Shown here in pieces: positions 57,701-64,000 of a DNA stretch of 64,000 bases (the stretch's first letter is position 1; each line of letters opens with the position of its first letter). The translations under genes were made by a program, and so were the position numbers. The notes beneath the pieces are model-generated. The model was not told the DNA's origin, did no database searches, and saw only the letters and a program-made list of their open reading frames with translations. Source of the DNA: Mesonia sp008017825 (GTDB lineage Bacteria > Bacteroidota > Bacteroidia > Flavobacteriales > Flavobacteriaceae); assembly GCF_008017825.1 (NCBI RefSeq), contig NZ_VRLS01000043.1, forward strand, positions 1 to 64,000. Reading direction: 5' to 3'.

Positions 57701-59887
57701 ATGGCAATTTTAAGATTTCAAGCATTAAAAGAAAGTTTAAACCGTAAACCAGTTCATGTTGAAGAACCAGCACGTCGATCAGAGATATTTGCACAAAATG
57801 TTTTTGGGGAAAAGGCGATGCGTCAGTTTCTAACAAGAGATTCTTATAAGAGCGTAATGGACGCAATTAAGAATGGTTCAAAAATCGATAGAAATTTAGC
57901 CGATCACATTTCTACGGGAATGAAAGAATGGTCTATTTCTAAAGGAGCAACACATTATACACACTGGTTTCAACCACTAACAGGATCATCTGCAGAAAAG
58001 CATGATGCTTTTTTCGAAACTGTTGAAGATGGTTCTGCCATAGAGAAATTTGGAGGAGGAGCTTTAGTACAACAAGAGCCAGATGCTTCTAGCTTTCCTA
58101 ATGGAGGAATAAGAAACACTTTTGAAGCAAGAGGATATACTGCTTGGGACCCAACATCACCAGCATTTATTTTAGGAACGACTCTTTGTATTCCTACCGT
58201 ATTTGTAGCCTATACGGGAGAAGCATTAGATTATAAAACTCCGCTTTTAAGATCTCTTCAAGCTTTAGATCAGTCAGCTACAGAAGTAGCTAAATATTTT
58301 GACAAAAAAGTTACTAAAATTAATGCCACTCTAGGATGGGAGCAAGAATACTTTTTAATTGATTCCGCTTTAGCGAGCTCAAGACCAGATATATTATTAT
58401 CAGGCAGAACCTTGTTAGGTCATTCTCCTGCAAAAGGACAACAATTAGATGATCACTACTTTGGAGCGATTCCTTCTCGTGTTCTCAATTTTATGAGAGA
58501 CATGGAAAACGAATGTATGCTGTTAGGAGTTCCTGTAAAAACTCGTCACAATGAGGTTGCTCCTAATCAATTTGAATTAGCACCTATATTTGAAGAAGCA
58601 AATTTAGCTGTAGATCACAACCTTCTATTAATGGATGTGATGGAAAAAGTAGCTGAAAGACATTATTTTAAAGTGCTTTTCCATGAAAAGCCATTCGCGG
58701 GAGTTAATGGTAGTGGTAAACATAATAACTGGTCATTAAGTACAGATACAGGAGTTAATTTGTTAAGTCCGGGTAGTACTCCAATGAAAAACCTTCAGTT
58801 CTTAACTTTCTTTGTAAATACTATTAAGGCAGTTAATGATAATGAAGAATTATTAAGAGCTACAATTGCGACAGCTTCTAACGATCACCGTTTAGGGGCA
58901 AATGAAGCACCGCCGGCGATAATATCTGTATTTATTGGATCTCAGTTAACTGAAGTATTGGATGAATTAGAAAAAGTAACCGATGGGAAACTTTCTCCGC
59001 AAGAAAAAACAGAATTAAAGCTAAATGTAGTAGGTAAAATACCAGAAATTCTATTGGATAACACTGATAGAAATAGAACTTCTCCTTTTGCCTTTACAGG
59101 AAATAAATTTGAATTAAGAGCAGTAGGATCGACAGCCAACTGTGCAAACCCTATGACTGTTTTAAACTCTATCGTTGCTAAGCAATTAAAAGAGTTTAAG
59201 GTAGAAGTAGATGAGTTGATCAAGAATAAAAAAATGAAAAAGGATGACGCTATTTTTAATGTGTTGAGAGAATACATTAAAGATTCTAAGCGTATTCGTT
59301 TTGAAGGTGATGGTTATGGTGAAGCTTGGGAAAAGGAAGCTGTAAAAAGAGGATTAAGTAATAATAAAAATACTCCAGAAGCTTTAAAAATTAAAAAGGC
59401 TCAATCTACCATAGATCTTTACGCAGGTTTAGGTGTAATGAATAAAGTAGAGGTAGAAGCCCGTCACGAAATTGAAGTTGAAGAATATGCAATGCATATT
59501 CAAATTGAAGGACGTGTATTAGGAGATATTGCCAGAAATCACGTGATCCCTACTGCAATTAAATATCAAAATGTATTGATAGAAAATGTGAAAGGTCTTA
59601 AAGAGATTTATGGAGAAGACTTTAGGAAATTTGGAAAAGAGCAGTTAGGTATCATTGAAACTATTTCTAATCATATTGAGAAAATTAATTCAGGAATTAC
59701 AGATATGATTGATGCTCGTAAAAAGGCAAATAAAATAGAAGATTCTGAAGAGAAAGCTTTTGCTTACTGTAATGAAGTAAAACCATTCTTTGAAGTGATT
59801 CGTTACCACTGTGATAAACTAGAGCTTTTAGTAGATGATGAATATTGGCCATTAACAAAATATAGAGAATTGTTATTTACCAATTAG
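57701..59887 (+). CDS. glnN: Glutamine synthetase type III
   Basis: The 728-residue enzyme starts at ATG 57701; a longer frame to 57665 would add 12 residues across the promoter. The length is right for GSIII, and the active-site blocks are LGWEQEYFLID (metal-binding Glu), TRHNEVAPNQFELAPIFEEANLAVDHN, and NGSGKHNNWSL, AFTGNKFELRAVGS. It assimilates ammonia into glutamine as a dodecamer. A terminator follows. With glsA and gdhA it makes the window rich in glutamine/glutamate enzymes. Confidence 0.97.
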   Translation: MAILRFQALKESLNRKPVHVEEPARRSEIFAQNVFGEKAMRQFLTRDSYKSVMDAIKNGSKIDRNLADHISTGMKEWSISKGATHYTHWFQPLTGSSAEKHDAFFETVEDGSAIEKFGGGALVQQEPDASSFPNGGIRNTFEARGYTAWDPTSPAFILGTTLCIPTVFVAYTGEALDYKTPLLRSLQALDQSATEVAKYFDKKVTKINATLGWEQEYFLIDSALASSRPDILLSGRTLLGHSPAKGQQLDDHYFGAIPSRVLNFMRDMENECMLLGVPVKTRHNEVAPNQFELAPIFEEANLAVDHNLLLMDVMEKVAERHYFKVLFHEKPFAGVNGSGKHNNWSLSTDTGVNLLSPGSTPMKNLQFLTFFVNTIKAVNDNEELLRATIATASNDHRLGANEAPPAIISVFIGSQLTEVLDELEKVTDGKLSPQEKTELKLNVVGKIPEILLDNTDRNRTSPFAFTGNKFELRAVGSTANCANPMTVLNSIVAKQLKEFKVEVDELIKNKKMKKDDAIFNVLREYIKDSKRIRFEGDGYGEAWEKEAVKRGLSNNKNTPEALKIKKAQSTIDLYAGLGVMNKVEVEARHEIEVEEYAMHIQIEGRVLGDIARNHVIPTAIKYQNVLIENVKGLKEIYGEDFRKFGKEQLGIIETISNHIEKINSGITDMIDARKKANKIEDSEEKAFAYCNEVKPFFEVIRYHCDKLELLVDDEYWPLTKYRELLFTN

Positions 59888-59905
59888 AGTTAACACCTAT
59901 TTTTT

Positions 59906-59945
59906 AAAAACCTCTTAATCAGTATGATTAAGAGGTTTTTTTTGC
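59906..59945 (+). terminator. Terminator of glnN
   Basis: AACCTCTTAATC pairs with GATTAAGAGGTT around a five-base loop, then eight Ts. Confidence 0.9.
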
Positions 59946-60357
59946 TACAAACAGAAATTAAAAATCAATTAAATTACGAATAAATAAATTATTTAAAGTT
60001 AAAAACTGGTTATTTTTATTTTAATTGTTAAAATATTACCATAAAACGATTTAAAAGGTGTTTATATCGAAAAATGATTGGTTATCTTGTGTGAATTGTA
60101 TAATGTATTTAATTTAGTCTCAGGTAATTAGACATGTCTTTTTAGTGGTTGTTTTTTGAAAATCACAATATTTTTCCGGAAACTTATTGAGTTTTTAAAA
60201 TAATAATTACAAATAATTACCTTCATATAAATATAAGCTTATTTAGGACGATTGTTGTTTTGAAAATTTTATAAAGAATTTTCTTAACAAATGTAGATTG
60301 AACGTATTTCCTTAAATGGAATTCTAAAAACAAATCTAAATATTAAAACTTTATATT
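59946..60357 (+). promoter_or_regulatory. Long AT-rich region upstream of the curli cluster
   Basis: Over 400 bases with no reading frame. An inverted repeat GAAAATT-N8-AATTTTC lies at 60262-60283. I cannot mark a convincing -7/-33 pair. The length suggests complex regulation of csgA, as in other curli systems, but this is inference. Confidence 0.4.
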
Positions 60358-61281
60358 ATGAAAAAATCAATCTTATGCGTAGCCGCTCTTATGATTGGAG
60401 TTGTGTCTTTTGCGCAAAATAATAGTGATGTAGATCAAACTGGGGTAGGTAACAATGCTAACGTAAATCAAAGTGGCCATAACTCAAGTGATGTTGATCA
60501 AGAGTTTACAAGTAACATAGCTGATGTTGATCAAATTGGGGATAATTACTCAAAAATTGATCAGAAAGGAAATGTAGGTGGTAATCCTGCAAGTGGTAAT
60601 GGAAATTATGCTAAAGTAGATCAAGATGGAGGTACAGCAACTCGTCAACGTTCTACAATTGAGCAGCAAGGTGATAGAAATAAAGCTTATGCGACTCAAG
60701 ATGGAGAAGGAAACAGATCTATGATTCAGCAAGGTAACGGGATGAATGCCGAAGATAACTACGCTAGGGTAATGCAAGATGGAGATGATAACCGTTCAGA
60801 TATTTTGCAAACTTTTGATAATAACAGAGCCCTAGTAGATCAAATGGGATCTGATAACAGGGTTGATATCGATCAGGTTGCTGGTCCAAATCAAACTGAC
60901 GGGAATTTTTCTGATATTCTACAAGACGGAGATAATAACAGAAGTACTACATTTCAGCAAACAACTGGAGGAGCTAATACTGGAAGTTTTGCGAACAGAG
61001 AATATGTAGAACAACATGATGATGGTAACCGTTCGATTTTATCTCAAATAGGAGATCAAAATTACTCTAAAGTTTACCAAGAAGGTGGAGTTGGAGTGAA
61101 TACTAACTACTCTGATGTAGATCAATCTGGAGAAATGAATAAATCTTGGGTAGATCAAAGAGCGCAAGGTGCAATTACTGCAGATAACACTGCGAGAGTT
61201 ACTCAAAGTGGAACTCTAGGAAATATTAGTACGGTGAGTCAAATGGGTGCTAATACAGCAACAGTTATTCAGTCTAACTAA
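60358..61281 (+). CDS. csgA: Major curlin-like amyloid subunit
   Basis: The 307-residue protein has a signal peptide ending VVSFAQ, then about 23 imperfect curlin repeats built as N-x-A/S-x-V/I-x-Q (e.g. SDVDQTGVGNNANVNQSG), separated by Gly/Asn/Asp turns. Spacing of Gln and Asn is as in CsgA-type beta-helical amyloids; the repeat number is far above the five of E. coli CsgA. It is the first csg gene, with a long regulatory region in front. It probably forms extracellular fibres. Confidence 0.92.
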   Translation: MKKSILCVAALMIGVVSFAQNNSDVDQTGVGNNANVNQSGHNSSDVDQEFTSNIADVDQIGDNYSKIDQKGNVGGNPASGNGNYAKVDQDGGTATRQRSTIEQQGDRNKAYATQDGEGNRSMIQQGNGMNAEDNYARVMQDGDDNRSDILQTFDNNRALVDQMGSDNRVDIDQVAGPNQTDGNFSDILQDGDNNRSTTFQQTTGGANTGSFANREYVEQHDDGNRSILSQIGDQNYSKVYQEGGVGVNTNYSDVDQSGEMNKSWVDQRAQGAITADNTARVTQSGTLGNISTVSQMGANTATVIQSN

Positions 61282-61389
61282 TATTCCCTCTTAATTTTTT
61301 AAAAATTAAGATAACTAAATTAAAAATGGGTAGATAAATTGAATAGAAGGTTCAATTTATTTACCCTATATCACTTTAAATCTGAAATT

Positions 61390-61905
61390 ATGTGGTCAAA
61401 ATATAGCATATGTTGTTTACTCATATTAGTTACATTTCAGGGAATAGCTCAAACTGAAGAAGATTCTTCTATAGGTATATTAGATAAGGAAAATGAAAAT
61501 TTTAATTTGTTGAATAGTTTTATTAATAGATCCACACCATTAGTAAATGAATCTCATCAGATTACAATAGGAAATCAAGTTTATATTGAGCAAATTGGCT
61601 CCAATAATGTTATTAACTCCATTATATCATCTTCAAATTCTAAAGTACAATTAAAGCAAAACGGACTTAACAATGAAATCGATATTCATTTAGTAGCAGC
61701 CTCAATTAGAGAAAAAATTACTCAAACGGGTGATAATAATATTGTACTAAGGAATGTTCAGGATCCTTCAGCTAATGTTTATTTTGAACTGACACAGGAG
61801 GGTAATAATCATTTTGAGCAATACGGTGTAAATAGTAAAACAAATAATTTAAAAATTAAACAAGAAGAAGGGGCAAGAAATATTATAGTGAGAAGTTTTC
61901 AATAA
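61390..61905 (+). CDS. csgB: Minor curlin-like (CsgB-type nucleator) protein
   Basis: About 171 residues from ATG 61390 (a frame from 61339 would place 17 residues before the signal). Signal peptide: MWSKYSICCLLILVTFQGIAQ. A 50-residue non-repeat segment precedes five curlin-like units (YIEQIGSNNVIN, VQLKQNGLNNEID, KITQTGDNNIV, FELTQEGNNHFEQYG, LKIKQEEGARNI). Lower repeat quality than CsgA and position directly behind it fit a nucleator or surface anchor. Symbol by position and architecture only. Confidence 0.75.
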   Translation: MWSKYSICCLLILVTFQGIAQTEEDSSIGILDKENENFNLLNSFINRSTPLVNESHQITIGNQVYIEQIGSNNVINSIISSSNSKVQLKQNGLNNEIDIHLVAASIREKITQTGDNNIVLRNVQDPSANVYFELTQEGNNHFEQYGVNSKTNNLKIKQEEGARNIIVRSFQ

Positions 61906-61923
61906 ATATTTAAATGTGAAAAA

Positions 61924-62669
61924 ATGAAAAGATTCTATCTTATATCTATTTTTTTAATTAGTTTTTTAGGTCATACGCAGATATATAACAAAGAAATTGA
62001 AGCAAAACTTAAAATTGAAAAAAATAACGACCTGTTAAAAATTACGGGTTTAGTTACAAATAAAACAGCTATAAATACCAGTTTGCATTATAAGTTATCT
62101 GTGATTAAAAGTGGAAATAAAAATAATTCTAATAACAGTCAAACGGGGCGTTTTGTACTTGAAGCAAATGAAAGCAAGAGCCTTTCGGTTACTTCTATAA
62201 ATGCAAACGAAAAAGACCGTATAATTATATTGTTGTTAATATATGATCTAGATGATAATCTCTTAGGTAAAGACCGACATGTGCTTAATGATTCAAAAAA
62301 AAAATAGAAAGCGAAACAGTTATTAAACAGAATCAAAATATTGAGAATCCGCAAGATGATGGTGTATTATTGCGAGGAATAGTAACTCAAGATACAAAAA
62401 CAAAAGCAGGAAATGACTTTTATAATTTTTTTAGTATAGATTATCGCAATAGTGGGCTAAACTCAAATAAAATAATTGCGATTAAGGAACTCTTTAATTT
62501 TGGTAGAAATACTAAAATCCAAATAATGGTTGAAATGGAAATTGTATATCAGTTTTTTATTCAACCTAAAGAAGAATATTTAAAATCGATGTCTACACAA
62601 TCTTTGAGAAGTGTTAGTGCATATTTACAACAATTAATAAAAAATCAAGAAACCATTCAAAAGTACTAA
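61924..62669 (+). pseudogene. csgE: CsgH-CsgE fusion gene interrupted by frameshift in an A10 tract
   Basis: The first part (61924-62307, 127 residues) has a signal peptide and a CsgH-like chaperone domain: LHYKLSVIKSGNKNNSNNSQTGRFVLEANESKSLSVTSIN. It stops at TAG just after ten As (62295-62304). Adding one A continues ...NDSKKK into IESETVIKQNQNIENPQDDGVLLRG and the CsgE domain (VTQDTKTKAGNDFYNFF, FGRNTKIQIMVEMEIVYQFF), giving one 248-residue protein ending 62669. CsgE has no good start codon of its own. Either the strain is mutated, the tract is phase-variable, or RNA polymerase slippage restores the frame. csgF begins 1 nt later. Confidence 0.85.
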
Positions 62670-62670
62670 T

Positions 62671-63069
62671 ATGAAGAAATTTATACTATTGATATGTCTT
62701 TTACAAGCAGGTTTTTTATTTTCCCAGCAACTAACTTATAAACCTATAAACCCTGCCTTTGGGGGTGATACTTTTAACTACCAATGGTTATTAAGTTCTG
62801 CTAATGCCCAGAATGATTTTAAAGAAGAAGGTTTAAATAGAGATGAGGAGTCAGATCTTGAGGATTTTTCTAGTAATTTGAATAGACAGCTTTTAAATCA
62901 ACTAGAAAGGTCTTTATTAACTAATCAAATCGGGGATGGAGAATTAGAACCAGGAACTTTTTCATTTGGAAGTTTGGAAGTTGAAGTTTATGATTCCTTA
63001 GAAGGTTTAGTGGTTAATATTTTAGATACTAATACAGGGGAACAAACGCAAATTATCATACCTAATTAA
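62671..63069 (+). CDS. csgF: Curli assembly factor CsgF
   Basis: The 132-residue protein has a signal peptide ending FLFSQ, then the CsgF hallmark QLTYKPINPAFGGDTFNYQWLLSSANAQN (residues 19-47), a helical middle, and a C-terminal beta part ending TQIIIPN. CsgF docks onto the CsgG pore and positions the nucleator at the outer membrane. It lies between csgE and csgG, 6 nt before csgG. Confidence 0.94.
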   Translation: MKKFILLICLLQAGFLFSQQLTYKPINPAFGGDTFNYQWLLSSANAQNDFKEEGLNRDEESDLEDFSSNLNRQLLNQLERSLLTNQIGDGELEPGTFSFGSLEVEVYDSLEGLVVNILDTNTGEQTQIIIPN

Positions 63070-63075
63070 TTATTT

Positions 63076-64000
63076 ATGAGTAGATTATTTTTGATTTTGA
63101 TAGTTTTAATTTATTTATTGTTAGGGTCTTGTGGTACTTATTATAACCAACCTGTTAAACCTCAAGATGCTAGAATAGGTGAAACGTCAAATTTTACAAA
63201 AAAACTTTATAATCTACCTCAACCCCAAAAAAAAGTAGTTATTGGAGTCTATAACTTTAAAGACCAAACAGGTCAATACAAAGCTTTAGAGAACGGAAGT
63301 TCTTTTAGTACCGCTGTCACTCAAGGAGGTACTTCAATTCTTATTAAAGCATTAGAAGATTCAAATTGGTTTACACCCATTGAAAGGGAAAATCTTAACA
63401 ATCTACTGAATGAAAGAAATATTATTCGTTCTACTCGTCAAGAGTATGCAGGTGCCAATGGAAGTGGTGTAGTTCCTCCACTATTATATGCAGGAGTTTT
63501 GTTAGAGGGAGGTGTGGTTTCTTATGATACAAATATTATAACAGGAGGATTTGGAGCAAGGTATTTTGGGGCTGGTGGTTCGACGCAATATAAACAAGAT
63601 CGAATTACAGTTTATCTTCGTGCAATTTCCACTTCAAGTGGAAAAATTTTAAAAACAGTATATGTATCTAAAACTATTTTATCACAAGCAGTTGATGCTA
63701 GTTTATTTAGATATGTAAATTTTCAACGTTTGTTAGAAGTTGAAACGGGCTACACTAAAAACGAACCCGTTCAACTAGCTGTTAAAGAAGCTATAGAAAA
63801 AGCAGTGGGTTCATTAGTGATTGAAGGTTTAAAGGAGGGTATTTGGACTGCAGAAAATGAAGATGAAGCAAATGAAATGATAAATCAATATACTAAGGAA
63901 AAGGAGGAAGAAAGTTTAATTGGGCTTTATCATAGAGAAAAACTAAGTTGGGAATATAATAATGCGCTAAGCTTAAGGTTAGGTGTAAATAGATTTTTGG
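63076..64000 (+). CDS. csgG: Curli secretion channel CsgG (3' truncated by window end)
   Basis: The reading frame starts with a lipoprotein signal (MSRLFLILIVLIYLLLGSC) and remains open at base 64,000, 308 codons in. Family features are VVIGVYNFKDQTGQYK, TSILIKALEDSNWFTPIERENLNNLLNERNI, LYAGVLLEGGVVSYDTNIITGGFGARYFG, ITVYLRAISTSSGKILKTVYVSKTI and AVKEAIEKAVGSLVIEGLKEGIW. It forms the nonameric outer-membrane pore. The last visible residues extend beyond the usual CsgG domain, suggesting a C-terminal extension as in other Bacteroidota homologues. Confidence 0.95.
   Translation, partial: MSRLFLILIVLIYLLLGSCGTYYNQPVKPQDARIGETSNFTKKLYNLPQPQKKVVIGVYNFKDQTGQYKALENGSSFSTAVTQGGTSILIKALEDSNWFTPIERENLNNLLNERNIIRSTRQEYAGANGSGVVPPLLYAGVLLEGGVVSYDTNIITGGFGARYFGAGGSTQYKQDRITVYLRAISTSSGKILKTVYVSKTILSQAVDASLFRYVNFQRLLEVETGYTKNEPVQLAVKEAIEKAVGSLVIEGLKEGIWTAENEDEANEMINQYTKEKEEESLIGLYHREKLSWEYNNALSLRLGVNRFL

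Noticed and set aside
62370..62669. CsgE as a separate gene starting with TTG at 62370
   Set aside because: TTG at that point has no supporting context, would remove the secretion signal, and the frame continues upstream to the A10 tract in register with the CsgH part.

Overview
The window is 64 kb of a low-GC (roughly one third G+C), gene-dense chromosome from a marine-type Flavobacteriaceae member (Bacteroidota). The case rests on type IX secretion sorting domains of both type A and type B, Bacteroidota -7 promoter boxes (TAnnTTTG), a type III glutamine synthetase, an M56/BlaI pair with TonB-plug-like repeats, a CarboxypepD_reg/vWA protein and a Bacteroidota-style curli cluster. I see no phage, insertion sequence, integrase or CRISPR array. 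The genus cannot be fixed from the sequence alone.

Layout. 1-4.4 kb: the 3' end of a giant repeat adhesin exported by T9SS. 4.8-12.8 kb: housekeeping genes on the minus strand (methyltransferase, NUMOD4/HNH protein, map, HAD hydrolase, CXXS thioredoxin lipoprotein, gpmI, M15 peptidase, two GNATs), then tRNA-Gly, glsA and an S51 peptidase. 12.9-18.9 kb: four tandem secreted CarboxypepD_reg-like paralogs, a DUF6702-like protein and an M1 peptidase, followed by tatA and a PAP2 phosphatase. 19.8-26.9 kb: a kynurenine-to-aminomuconate tryptophan degradation operon without the ring-cleaving dioxygenase. 27-30.9 kb: small lipoproteins and membrane proteins, a vWA protein and a frameshifted small gene. 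30.9-37.5 kb: a complete trpEGDCFBA operon behind a WWW leader peptide and a clear attenuator. 37.5-43.6 kb: YceI/nitroreductase/MarR, three rhodaneses, DinB, and an ArsR-controlled arsenic cluster. 43.7-49.8 kb: a GreA-like protein, gdhA preceded by a 44-residue cysteine protein, a T9SS type A protein, and a sigma-54 activator with its histidine kinase. 49.8-53.7 kb: pntAB transhydrogenase, tRNA-Arg, apt. 53.8-59.9 kb: BlaR1/BlaI-like pair, a Ca/Na antiporter, and type III glutamine synthetase. 60.3-64 kb: a curli (csg) cluster running off the window end.

Themes. Nitrogen and tryptophan metabolism are concentrated here: glsA, the kynurenine operon, the trp operon, gdhA and glnN. Tryptophan breakdown and synthesis lie only about 4 kb apart on the same strand, and only the biosynthetic operon has a visible attenuator. 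The cell surface is the second theme: T9SS adhesin, four secreted paralogs, M1 peptidase and curli.

The most notable observations are: (1) a ribosome-mediated trp attenuator whose antiterminator half overlaps the leader stop codon; (2) a CsgH-CsgE fusion gene interrupted by a one-base deficit in an A10 tract, a possible phase-variation or transcriptional-slippage switch for amyloid assembly; (3) a second one-base frameshift at 30.69 kb; (4) a strongly over-represented 12-mer, TTCCGCGAAAGC; (5) three consecutive gene junctions with identical 14-nt overlaps; (6) palindromic operators for the MarR, ArsR and BlaI systems.
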